Shown piece by piece: positions 1-13,500 of a stretch of DNA of 64,000 nt. Position numbers and translations under genes: made by a program. The stretch's first letter is position 1. Each line of letters begins with the position of its first letter. Location: positions 1,574,704 to 1,638,703 of the forward strand of contig NZ_MSCQ01000001.1 in NCBI RefSeq assembly GCF_002954725.1, in the 5' to 3' direction. Below the pieces are notes generated by a model, which saw nothing but the letters and a program-made list of their open reading frames with translations, was not told the origin of the DNA and searched no databases. This stretch comes from Photobacterium phosphoreum (GTDB taxonomy: Bacteria; Pseudomonadota; Gammaproteobacteria; Enterobacterales; Vibrionaceae).

Positions 1-436
1 TAAATTAGCTTGATCTGATGAGGAATGTTGCCCAAGAATATTATTGGTTGCGCAAAGATCATCAACAACTATATTAAGATTTACTGGTGGCGACATCACC
101 TGAGAACCATTCGATTCTGTCGATACCGCTGTAACACTGATAGTGTGGGTTCCTTGCTCAAGATCGTTAATATACACCTCGTTAAGATCTTGAGCGGTAA
201 CCTGCCAGTTACCATTACCCAAATCAGTACCAATCACATTACCCGCTTTATCAACAACCTGTGCTGAACCTAAATCACTAATTTTAACTGTTAGCGTTTC
301 AGAAGCATCAGCTGATGCCGCTGCAATGAGTCCAATTAAAGGTATCATTGTTCCTAATGAACTTTGAATTGCTGCCGTTTGAATATGCTCTGCATGTAAA
401 CTCAATGATGGCATATCAACTTTTGGCGCCACTGTA

Positions 437-2416
437 ATGTTGACTTTATTGGTCGAGGATAAACTGCCACCAGAACCTGTATTACCACCATCATTTGTCG
501 TAATCGTTAACTCATCACTACCACTGAAGTGTTCAGCAGCGGTATAACTAATACCACTATCAAGTACAACATTAATATCAGTCATTGAGCCTTTCAGGAT
601 GACATTACCGCTACCATCGTTGGCAACTTCAACCCCACTATTCATCGGTAAAGTAATCGACAATGCGCCATGATTAACGGATAAAGTTACCGACATTGCG
701 TCATTATTAGCAAGCTCGTTAAAATCAACATCGGTCACTTTAATACCATCAATAACAGTCGCAGTGTCTTCACTGGTACTAATAGTGGCTGGTACTTCAT
801 TTACAGGAGCATCATTCACCGGCGCCACGGTAATATCAACCGTACTCACATCAGTTAATACACCACCGCTGCCCACATTACCGTTATCCGATGTGGTCAT
901 GGTTAGCTTATCGCTACCGTTATAGTTTTGATCGCCACTGTATTCAATACCGTCATTCAATAGCGTATTTATTTTATCAATATCACCGCTGATTACTAAC
1001 TTACCATCACCATTATCGGTAATAGTCAATCCTTGTGTTTCAGTGGCAACAATCGTTAATTGCCCGTGTTCAACATTTAACTCAACCGTCATTTGACCTG
1101 ATGTAGCGCTTTCTTTAGCGTCAACATCTGTAATGCTCAATCCAGTAATAATATGGCTACTGTCTTCATTAACATCGAACGCTGCTGGCACCGTATTTAC
1201 AGGCGCATCATTAACTGGTGTTACCGTTATATCAACCGTACTCACATCCGTTAGTACACCACCACTGCCAACATTACCGTTATCCGATGTGGTCATGGTT
1301 AGCTTATCGCTACCGTTATAGTTTTGATCGCCACTGTATTCAATACCGCCATCCAATAGCGTATTTATTTTATCAATATCACCACTGATTACTAACTTAC
1401 CATCACCATTATCGGTAATAGTCAGTCCTTGTGTTTCAGCGGCAACAATCGTTAATTGCCCATGTTCAACATTTAACTCAACCGTCATTTGACCTGATGT
1501 GCCACTTTCTTTAGCGTCAACATCCGCAATTTTTAACCCAGTAATAATATGGCTACTGTCTTCATTAACATCAAATGACGCAGGCACAGTATTAATCGGC
1601 GCATCGTTAACAGCCGTTACGGTTATATCAACCGTACTCACATCCGTTAAGACACCACCACTACCAACATTACCGTTATCAGATGTGGTCATTGTTAGTT
1701 GATCACTGCCATTGAAATTCGCATCACCGGTATATTTAATGCCGCTATCTAACAATGTATTAATCTTATCGATATCACCACTTATCACGAGTTTACCGTC
1801 ACCATTGTCGGTAATCGTTAATCCTTGCGTATCCGCGGCAATAATCGATAACTGTCCATGACCAATATTTAACTCAACCGTCATTTGACCTGATGTACCA
1901 CTTTCTTTAGCGTCAACATCAGCAATTTTCAGCCCTGTAATAACATGGCTACCATCTTCATTAACATCAAAGGGTGCAGGTACGGTATTAATAGGCGCAT
2001 CGTTAACTGGCGTTACTGTAATATCAATGCTATCGGTGTCTGTTAATGCACCACCAGCGCCTGAATTACCATTATCGTCAGTCGTCATAGTAAGGCTATC
2101 AGTACCGTTAAAATCTTTATCGCCAGTATAGTTAATACCTTGATCTAATAGCTGGTTAATTAGAGTCAAATCACCATTAATAACCAACTTACCGTCGCCA
2201 TTATCAGTAATCGTTAAGCCCGATGTATCGACACCTGCAGCAATAGCCAGCTGGCCGTGTTCAACGCTTAACGTGACAGTCATATCCATTACAGCATCAT
2301 GGTCATTACTATCTACATCCGTGATTTGTAGGTCATGAATGACTAGCGTAGCGTCTTCAGCAACCGTTAATGAATCTGAAGGTAAGTGGTTCACTGGTGC
2401 ATCGTTATCAGGGGTG
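437..2416 (-). repeat. Five tandem 396-bp coding repeats (132 aa) in the adhesin
   Basis: The codons for VDITV..PVNDAP recur with the anchor base at 437, 833, 1229, 1625, 2021 and 2417, exactly 396 bp apart. The three middle units are the most alike. Each encodes a cadherin/VCBS-like domain with acidic turn motifs (NEDSS, DVDAKES, DNGDGKL) of the kind that bind calcium between domains in large adhesins. Calcium binding is inferred from the family. Confidence 0.9.
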
Positions 2417-5400
2417 ACATCAACATGAATTGTCTTATCAACAGCAACACTGTCGGTACCAACAACACCATTATCAACCGCACGAATATCGAGATTTAAA
2501 TCGCCATTCCATACAGTTCCATCAATCACCGTCTGGTTATTAGCATCACCCGGATGGAAAATCAGCGAATCAAGATCAGAGCCTGTTACTTTAATTATCC
2601 ATGAACCGTCGGCTTGCTTTTCAGCGCTACCATCAACGCCATCGGGTAAAGTAAATGAACTTGAATCAGGCACATTAGTGATGGTTATTTGTAATGATTC
2701 TGCCCCATTTTCATGAACATTCGAACCTGGATTATTAATGGTATTTTTGTCGTCATAAGCTTTAATGCCCAAATCAAGCGTGATAGGGCTATTTTCATCG
2801 CCACTTACATTTGGAGTTACGTCAGTGTCTACTTTATCGGCAACCGGATTAACATCAATAGTGACCGTTTCACGATTCTCTGCCGGTTTATCCAGTGAAT
2901 CTTCTTTAGAATAAACCACAATATCGATATCAACGGTACCGCTGAAATCATGAGGTGGACGCACTTTAATATCACTTAAATCAAAGCTTTCACCAGACGC
3001 AGTAATCGTCCATACGCCATCACCATTATTGACAGCTCCTTCAATAATAAAACCATCTGGCACATTTTCTAATTTCATCGAAACAATATGTTCAGAACCA
3101 TCGACATCTTCTAAAGAACCACTAATGCCAGCAAGTGGAATAGCGGTATCTTCATTGCCTACAATAGGCGTATCAATACCTTGCCATTTGATTTCGTCAT
3201 TCACAGCAATAACATCAAAACTAACCGTACTATCAAATGATTTACTATCAGTTACTGTTGCACCTGTTGTGTCATCATAAATAGCAGTATCAACCACTGC
3301 CGTACTAACATTAATATCAACCTTACCGCTGAAATCGAGGGCAGGCCTGAAATGAATATTATCAAGTTGACTTTGATCAACCGTAATTGACGTACCTAGC
3401 ACATTACCATCGGCATCAATAAACACGCCATTGCTGGTATCTGCTAATGTCAGTGTTACTGACTGTACCGTTTCTTTACCGTCTGTTTCTGAAGTATCAG
3501 CATCTTTTAAGCTTATGGATAAATCGAGTTTAATATCACCGTCTTCGTAAGCAATATTATCGTATACCTGCTCTTGCTTATCATCAGAGGTTGAAATAGG
3601 CTGCTTATCCGCGTTCAAACCATCAGTTTCGACAACTGTAATTGCTACATCTTTAGGACCATCAACTTGTGGTGCAACTTGCACTGCAATGGTATCTGTT
3701 TGGGTTTTATAATCACCACTTTCTGAATCGGTGGTGACATATTTAACATCAAACTTAAAATCTCCGGCATAGTCAGCAGGTAGATTTAACGTAATGCTTG
3801 AAAGATCAATCGTACCATCAGCTGCAACAGGTACTTTTAATACGTACTCACCCGTTACATGGTCAAAATCAGCCCCAGAAATTGTTGCACCAGCCGGTAA
3901 ATTATCGGCATTGATTACTAAGGTAAAGTCATCATGGGCTTGATCACCGTTAGCTGTACTAATGGTAACAATGTGATCCATCATTTGCTTACCGAGATCA
4001 ACACTATGATCTTCAGTGCCCGTTACAACATAACTATCATCAACAACAATCTCGGCCGCTTTTTCAGTATTATTTTCAGTATTAGCGCTAAAATCTAGCG
4101 TAATCTCGCCTAATTCTGAAACTTTATCACTCACATCACCGTCATCACTCATATCTTGAACAAGCGCATTAATATTAAGGGTTAACTGACCATTAAACCC
4201 TTCTGGTGCAATAATTTTCAAGCCATCTAGTGACGATTGCGGCACAGTCCAACTACCATTACCGTTATTAATACCACCAATAATGACAAAACCTTCAGGA
4301 ATTGGATCCAACACAATTTGCGTGATCACTTCTGAACTTGAGGTGTCATTATTCTGCCAAGCAATTTTACCGTCAGAGCCAGCATCATTAGACAGATCAA
4401 TCACACCGTCAGTGCCAGAAGCAATTGTTGTTAATAACGTACCATTATCATCAATAACGATCTTACCATCAGGCTCAACAACAGCTTTAATATCTACATC
4501 TAACGTACCTGTAATATCCTTGGTTACGGTTTCTTTATTACCATCAACATCTGTTTGAGATACGGTAACCGTCGATGTTAACTGAATATCTTGATCAGAA
4601 TTATGAGGCGCAGTTACTGTGAGTTGACCACCATCAAGTAATGTCTGTAATTGCTGTGCCGTTAACTCTACGTTGCCATTACTGTCCGTATTCAGTTCTA
4701 TGGCATTAATGAATAGCTGATAACCTGTCGGTAATCCACCTAAAGCTAAACCAGTAATATGCTCTTGAGGATCAGAAAGAGAAGGCTGCCAATTAACGGT
4801 TGTTGCTTCATCTTCTAAACCATTTGAGACGGTCGTATAATCTGTCGCATCAATTTCTGGTGTGATATGGATAATCAATTCACTGCCAAACTCAGCACTC
4901 GCGCCATCATTTTCAGTCACAACCGTGCGCACATCTAAGCTGATATCTTCAGTACTATTCTGCGGTGGCTTAATGACAATATTGGTTAATGAATCAAGAT
5001 TGACTTGATAAATAGGCTGACCGTTACTGTCTTCACCCGCATAAACTAAGGTTTGTAGATTACCCTCTGCGTCATAAATTTCAGTCCCTTTTGGAATGCC
5101 TGAAATAATCACGCTAAGGGTTTCAGAACCATCGGTATTACCATCAGCATTGGTGTGCTCACCAGAGATGACTTTAAAATCAAATTTAGCTTCACCATCT
5201 TCTTTAATCGTGGTTTGTAAACCATCTCGACCATCATCTAACGGCGTCCAATCTGGGTTTTCAGATATAATTTCAGGGTGATCAACCACACCGGTTAACG
5301 CAACATTAATCGTTTGAGGCCCAATAATTTTCTCACTGGTCTCTGTTGTCACATTACCATTAGCATCTGTCACTTGTGCAACATCACGAACGATACCATT

Positions 5401-7732
5401 AACGGTAATACTAAAATCAACATTACTGTCTAATGGCGGCTGCATTGATAAACCGTTTAGATCTTGATATGAAATTTCATACACGCCATCAGCATTTGGC
5501 GTTAGTAGCTGATCATTTAGGTATAGCACCGCACCGTCAGGTAAAGCCGATATTTGCAAGAATAAATGCTCAGAATTATCGGTATTATCATCCAATGACG
5601 TTAGGTTAATATGGTTTGATAAATCAATACGTTGATCTTCATTTGCTTCAACACGTGTTACTTTTAATACCGCATCATCAGCCACAGGGCTAACATTAAT
5701 GATCACTGTTTTTTCTACAGAATCAGCTGTTTGATGACCCGCAACAAAGTTACTATTTTCTTTACTTTGTGCTTGAATGGTTAACTTAATATCACCACTA
5801 AAGTTATCAACTGGATTAACCTCAACCGAACCCATTTGATTCGCTGTCACTTTATAAACACCAGAACCTGGTGAGGTTTCAACTAATAATTGACCACCAA
5901 TTTCTAAAGTACATTTATCCTGATATTCGACAGGTACGGTAATAAAATAAAATAGCGTTTCTGAGCCATCGGTATCTTGTAAATCAGCGACAACATTCAA
6001 TAACACGTTATCCTGATCTTCTGCAGTTACATAATGATCAACAGAACTTGCGTTCCATATTGGTGTATCCGCAATACCTTGAACATCAATAGCAAACTCA
6101 CCATTCATAACCGGATGATTGCCACCATCAGTGGTATTTACTTGTGCGGTTACGTCAAATTTTATTCCAGCAGCAGAAGTAGAATAATCAGCATCAGGAA
6201 CAAAAGTCACACCTTGTAAAATAAACTTCACATCAGGTGGATTGGTAGTATCAACCGTAAACGCGTTCGGTGGTAAGGTAACACTGCCATCACTATTTAC
6301 AGTGAGTGGTTGGCCGTTATACATAAACACACCATGTGCTTGTGTTTGCGGTTGAATAGTTACCGTACCAACATGTTCACCGCGGTCGTTATCCCCACCA
6401 TCAATGGTCATATTGATTTCAATACCACCACGATTAGGATCAACGTTGTCTGTAGCATCGGTAGAATGACGACCATCCTCTTCTTCACCGATACTATTTT
6501 CAACTTGTAATGTGGCGTCTTTATCGGAAATATCTAATGTAATTGTGCCCGTTGCGGTATCACCATCGCCATCTGTGACCTCAAAACCAATCTCTTTGAT
6601 CAGATCTTCTTGGGTTTGAGAGATGTTATCTTTGGCTATAAAGTAAGTATCACCGTTAGGCTTGATCATCAGATCGCCTAATACTTGCGTACCATCTTTC
6701 ACTTCATAGATTCGATATTCACCAGATTGCTCTAAGCTAGACAACGCAATATGCTGACCATCAACAATCAATGCTGTCACTTCAGCACCATCAGCGCCCG
6801 CTGCTGTAATCACATTTTCTTGCGTTGTTGAACTATCTTCTACCGTCGCTAATGTCACATTGTGAACCGATGGAATATCATCTTTCACGGTGACATCAAT
6901 ATTAACACTACCACTTACGTCGCCATCTTTATCAATGGCGTACACCGGAATTTCAATGGTTAATTGATCTTCACCTTGGGTTGGGTGATCTAGCGTGCCA
7001 TGCAATTGGAAGATATAACGTCCGGTTGGTAGCAAGTAATAAGTAAACACAACATTACCGTTAGCAATACCTTGATAAGTACCTTCACTTGATTGCGATA
7101 ACGTTATCTTATGACCATGTGAGGTTATATCATTTTGTTGATTAAATGAGTCAATATCAACTTTGAAGTTAACTACATGATCACTCCCAGAGTTAACAAT
7201 AATATCGCCAAGAGCAGATTCACCATTACCTGATGGCGTTGTACCTGAGGCTAAATCACTTTCCTCAACCGTTAATGCAGGTGCTGCAGTGATAATAGGG
7301 CCAGCGCCATCTTCAATGGTAATTTGAGCATTAACATCATTAGTAAGAAGATCACCATCAGTATCTTTAACTTGTACTGGAACATCGATAACGATCTTAT
7401 CGCCATCAACATTTACCCACCCGCCATTATCACTACCATTATGGTCAAGTGGAGAATGTTGTGTAATAGATACTTTAATATCAGCATCATGACCATTTGC
7501 GGCTTGTGTCGCGGTCACTGTAACAGTAAGCACAATTTGACCATTAGCAGTACCCGTTAAAACACCGCTAATATGATCATAAACAAAGCTTATTGGCGCA
7601 CCATTTGCCGTTAACTCTGACTGTAATTCATCAATCAATGCAATAAGTTTGCTGTTATCTATAGTTGCCGTTGCCGGATCAAGTCGGTCAACCCCTGCCG
7701 TTACTGCAATATTTGTATCACCTGAAACGGGG

Positions 7733-10516
7733 TATCCTTGCTGGCCATTTGTTGGTGTTAAATCACCTTCGGTTATGGTAATCGTACCATTTTCACCACC
7801 AGCAGCATTGTTACCATCATGAATATTAATCGTGATTTGACCGGGTTTACTTACATCACCATCATGATCTTGTGCATACACATCGAGCTTAATAATTTCA
7901 TCATCTGCCGATTTATCATCAACTTGATCGATAGGTTGTTTTTGATCGGCGACATAGTGACCATTAATATCAATGCTGATTTCCATGACAACTTGAGACG
8001 GATCGCTTTGTAGCACCACTACCACTCTCGTGCCATCAGCACTTAAATGGTACGTCGTCGCATGACCATTACTGGTTAAGCCATTCAATGATGCTTGATC
8101 GCTACCAAAATAAACTTTAGCAACTTGATCGCTACCGGTATCGACATTAATAGAACCAGAACCAGTTGCCTGACCAGATGCACCTTCATTTAAAGTTGCT
8201 GAAGTATCATGTCCAAATGAAGGCAGTTGACCATCGTTAATAGTAATATTGACATCAACGGGTTGTTGTAACGTATCACCGTCAATATCTTGCATTTGAA
8301 CAGGTACATTAATGGTAATATTGCCACCATTAACATCAACATAAGTACCATCGGCACTCAAATGATCTAGAGGTAATTGCTGGGTAATCGACATATCGAC
8401 GCTGACATCACCATTTGCTTGTGCTGTAGGCGTCAAGGTGATGGTAACTGCTTCATGTGCACCTATTGCTGTTATACCTGTAATAGTGATAACACCGTTA
8501 ACATCAATATTAATGCTAAAGGTTAATGCTTCTCCGCCAGAAGTAAGACCATTTAATTCTGTCAATAACGTAGCTTTAACGTTGTTAGTGATCGTTAATG
8601 AATTTGCGACTAACGCATCATCTGTTGCATCAACAGTAAATTGTCCAGTACCTACAACAGGGTAACCTTTTCCTGGTTGAGGATTTTCTAGATCGCCTTC
8701 AGTGATCGTAATATTTGCCTGAACACCGTCACCGGTAGGGTTAAGGCCATCTTTAATATAGATCTCTAATTGACCCGTATTACTGCTATCACCATCATCA
8801 TCAGTCGCAACTACACCAAGCTCTATATGAACGCTATCACCTGCCGTATTATCTTGTTCAATAGGTTGATGTTGTTCAACAATATAACTGCCATCATTAC
8901 CAATAGTGATCGTTAAAACAGCCTCGCCATCATTTGTGCCACCATCAATTACTACCTTAATTTCGTTACCATCAACGATATAACGGGTCGCTTGATTATT
9001 TGAGACAATGCCATCAAGTGACGGCTGAGAAGCAAGAAAATTAATATGATCAATATTATCAGAGCCCACATCAACGGTAATTTTACCGTTGGCCGTGGTG
9101 CCATTTTCTGTTTCGATAATAGTGGTGCCACTATCTATACCCAGAGTAGGATCTGCGCCATCTTTAATAGTAACGACCACATCAACCGGTTGTTGCAATG
9201 CATCACCATCAGTATCTTGCATTTGTACGGGGACATTAATGATGATCTGACCGCCATTAACATCAACATAAGTACCATTTGCACTCAAATGATCTAAGGG
9301 TAATTGCTGAATAATCGACATATCGACACTGACATCACCATAACTTTGTGCTGTTGGTGCCAGCGTGATCGTAACGACCTCTTGCCCGCCTGATGCCGTT
9401 ATCCCTGTCATCGTAATAATGCCATTAGCATCAATATCAATACTAAAGCTTAATGCTTTACCCTCAGAGGTAAGGCCATTTAACTCGTTTAATAAGGCTG
9501 CTTTTACACTATCGATGATGGTTAACGAGTGAGCGACTAACGCATCATCGGTCGCATCAACCGTAAAGTGTCCAGTACCAACAACCGGATAACATTTCCC
9601 GGGTTGAGGATTTTCGAGATCGCCTTCAGTGATCGTAATATTTGCCTGAACACCTTCGCCTGTTGGGTTTAAACCATCTTTAATGTGGATCTCAAGTTGA
9701 CCCGTATTACTCGTATCACCATCATCGTCCGTCGCGACCACAGCAAGATCAATATTAACGCTATCCCCAGCAGCATTATTCTGCTCAATAGGTTGATGTT
9801 GCTCAACGGTATAACTACCATCATTACCAATCGTAATAGTTAGAACCGCTTCACCATCATTTTCACCGCCATCAATCACGACACGAACGTCATTACCATC
9901 GACGATATAACGGGTCGCTTGATTATTTGAGACAATGCCATCAAGTGACGGCTGAGAAGAAAGGAAATGGATATGAGCAATATTATCAGAGCCTACATCA
10001 ACGGTAATTTTACCGTTGGTGGTGGTGCCATTTTCTGTTTCGATAATGGTAGTGCCACTATCAGTACCAAACTCAGGATTGGCACCATCTTTGATTGTAA
10101 TATCGATATTGGCAGGTTTTTGTAGCCAATCACCATCGGTATCTTGCGCCTGAATCGGCACATCAATGGTGATTTTATCGTTGACACTATCGACTAAGCC
10201 ATCCACACCGCTATCAGTATGATTTAACGGTTTATCTTGAGTGATCGTCACTGTTACATCGATATCGTGACCGTTAGCCGCTTGTGTTGCTGACAATGAA
10301 ACTGTCACCACTTGCTCACCGCCAGCGGTAACACCCACTAATTGGCCTGTCGCGCTGTCGTAACTAAAGCTGATCGCTTGGTTATCACCCGTGGTTAATT
10401 CAGACGATAATTCATTAATTAAGTTTGTTAATTGTTTAGGATCGATAGTGACTTTGGTTGGGTCGAGACGATCAGCACCCGCCTCAATGGCAATCGTGGT
10501 GGTGCCAACAACTGGA
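7733..10516 (-). repeat. Three diverged copies of the ~900-bp adhesin repeat
   Basis: The same anchor codons occur at 7733, 8663 and 9590, giving unit lengths of 930, 927 and 927 bp. They align with the 906-bp units but have diverged in sequence, so they are older copies flanking the homogenised core. On the N-terminal side another diverged unit of 897 bp spans 15047-15943. Confidence 0.85.
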
Positions 10517-13500
10517 TAGCCTTGCTCATTACCTTGAGGGGTTAAATCACCCTCGGTAATAGTAATATCACCGTGTTCATTACCTGCCGCATCGCTACCA
10601 TCAGTAACAGTGATCACCACTTGCCCTTGCGTACTGTCACCATCGTTATCGGTGGCGGTAACGCCAAGGTTTATGTTGACAATGTCAGCATCGTTTTGAT
10701 CAATAGGCCCTGTTACTTCAACAGTGTATGAGCCATCTTTAGCAATCGTCACTACCATTACAGGCTTATCGTTACTATCAACCACCGTTAATACATTGCC
10801 GTTAACGGTAAATGTGGTGGCTGCACCATTGCTGGTAAGGGCGGTTAAACTTGGTTGGTCGGCATTGAAATCAAGCTGATGAATTGCATCTGAACCGACA
10901 TTCAGCGGCACATCACCGTTAATGATCTGACCGTTTTGAGTGGTTTCATTCATGGTAGTGCCACTATCAGTACCAAACTCAGGATTGGCACCATCTTTAA
11001 TTGTAATATCGACATTGGCAGGCTTTTGTAGCCAATCACCATCGGTATCTTGCACCTGAATCGGCACATCAATGGTGATTTTATCGTTGATACTGTCGAC
11101 TAAACCATCGACACCGCTATCGGTATGATTTAACGGTTTATCTTGAGTGATCGTCACTTTTACATCGATATCATGACCGTTAGCTGCCTGTACCGCAGTC
11201 AGTGACACCGTTACAACCTGCTCACCGCCAGCGGTAACACCGAATAATTGTCCTGTCGCACTGTCGTAACTAAAGCTGATCGCTTGGTTATCGCCAGTGG
11301 TTAATTCTGATTCTAATTCACCGATTAACACAGTCAGTTGTTTAGGATCGATAGTGACTTTGGTTGGGTCGAGACGGTCTGCTCCAGCCTCTATCGCAAT
11401 CGTGGTAGTGCCAACAACTGGGTAGCCTTGCTCGCCAGCTTGAGGGGTTAAATCACCCTCAGTAATAGTGATATCACCATGTTCATTACCGCCAGCATCG
11501 CTACCATCGGTAACAGTGATCACCACTTGCCCTTGCGTACTATCGCCATCGTTATCGGTGGCGGTAACGCCAAGGTTTATGTTGGCAATATCGGCATCGT
11601 TTTGATCAATTGGCCCTGTCACTTCAACAGTGTATGAGCCATCGTTAGCGATAGTCACCACCATTACTGGCTTATCATTACTATCGACTACCGTTAAGAC
11701 GTTGCCATTAACACTGAAACTAGTCGCTTCACCGTTGCTAGTAATACTTTGTAGGCTAGGTTGCTCAGCATTAAAATCAACACGCTGAATAGCATCTGAA
11801 CCGACATCCAGCGGCACATCACCGTTAATGATCTGACCGTTTTGAGTAGTTTCATTAATGGTAATGCCATTATCAGTACCAAACTCAGGGTTGGCACCAT
11901 CTTGAATAGTAATATCGACATTGGCGGGTTTTTGCAGCCAATCACCATCGGTATCTTGCGCCTGAATCGGCACATCAATAGTGATTTTATCGTTGACACT
12001 GTCGACTAAACCATCCACACCGCTATCAGTATGATTTAACGGTTTATCTTGAGTGATCGTCACTGTTACATCGATATCGTGACCGTTAGCTGCCTGTACC
12101 GCAGTCAGTGACACTGTTACAACCTGCTCGCCATTAGTGGTAACACCGACTAATTGCCCTGTCGCGCTGTCGTAACTAAAGCTGATCGCTTGGTTATCAC
12201 CCGTGGTTAATTCAGACGATAATTCATTAATTAAGTTTGTTAATTGTTTAGGATCGATAGTGACTTTAGTTGGATCAAGACGGTCTGCTCCGGCCTCAAT
12301 GGCAATCGTGGTAGAGCCAGAAACCGGATAGCCTTGCTCATTACCTTGTGGCGTTAAATCCCCCTCGGTAATAGTAATATCACCATGTTCATTACCGCCA
12401 GCATCGCTACCATCGGTAACAGTGATCACCACTTGCCCTTGCGTACTATCGCCATCGTTATCGGTGGCGGTAACGCCAAGGTTTATGTTGGCAATATCGG
12501 CATCGTTTTGATCAATTGGCCCTGTCACTTCAACAGTGTATGAGCCATCGTTGGCGATAGTCACCATCATTACTGGCTTATCATTACTATCGACTACCGT
12601 TAATACGTTGCCATTAACCGTAAATGTGGTGGCTGCGCCATTACTGGTTAGGTTGGCTAAATTCGGTTGGTCGGCATTAAAATCAACACGCTGAATAGCA
12701 TCTGAACCGACATCCAGCGGCACATCGCCTGTAATAACCTGACCATTTTGAGTGGTTTCATTGATAGTAGTGCCATTATCAGTACCAAACTCAGGATTGG
12801 CGCCATCAACAATGGTGATATCAACATTAGCAGGTTTTTGTAGCCAATCACCATCAGTATCTTGCACCTGAATCGGCACATCAATGGTGATTTTATCGTT
12901 AATACTGTCGACTAAACCATCGACACCGCTATCGGTATGATTTAACGGTTTATCTTGAGTGATCGTCACTTTTACATCGATATCATGACCGTTAGCTGCC
13001 TGTACCGCAGTCAGTGACACCGTTACAACCTGCTCGCCATTAGTGGTAACACCGACTAATTGGCCTGTCGCACTGTCGTAACTAAAGCTGATTGCTTGAT
13101 TATCACCGGTGGTTAATTCAGACGATAATTCATTAATTAAGTCGGTTAATTGTTTAGGATCGATGGTGACTTTAGTTGGGTCGAGACGGTCTGCTCCAGC
13201 CTCTATCGCAATCGTGGTAGTGCCAACAACTGGGTAGCCTTGCTCGCCAGCTTGAGGGGTTAAATCACCCTCAGTAATAGTGATATCACCATGTTCATTA
13301 CCGCCAGCATCACTACCATCGGTAACGGTGATCACCACTTGCCCTTGCGTACTGTCACCATCATTATCGGTGGCGGTAACGCCAAGGTTTATGTTGGCAA
13401 TATCGGCATCGTTTTGATCAATTGGCCCTGTCACTTCAACAGTGTATGAGCCATCTTTAGAAATGATCACTACCATCACAGGCTTATCGTTACTATCAAC

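Noticed and set aside
25..9297. Many short plus-strand open frames across the left end
   Set aside because: They are antisense to the adhesin frame, have no ribosome-binding sites, and arise because the low-complexity repeats lack stops on the other strand.
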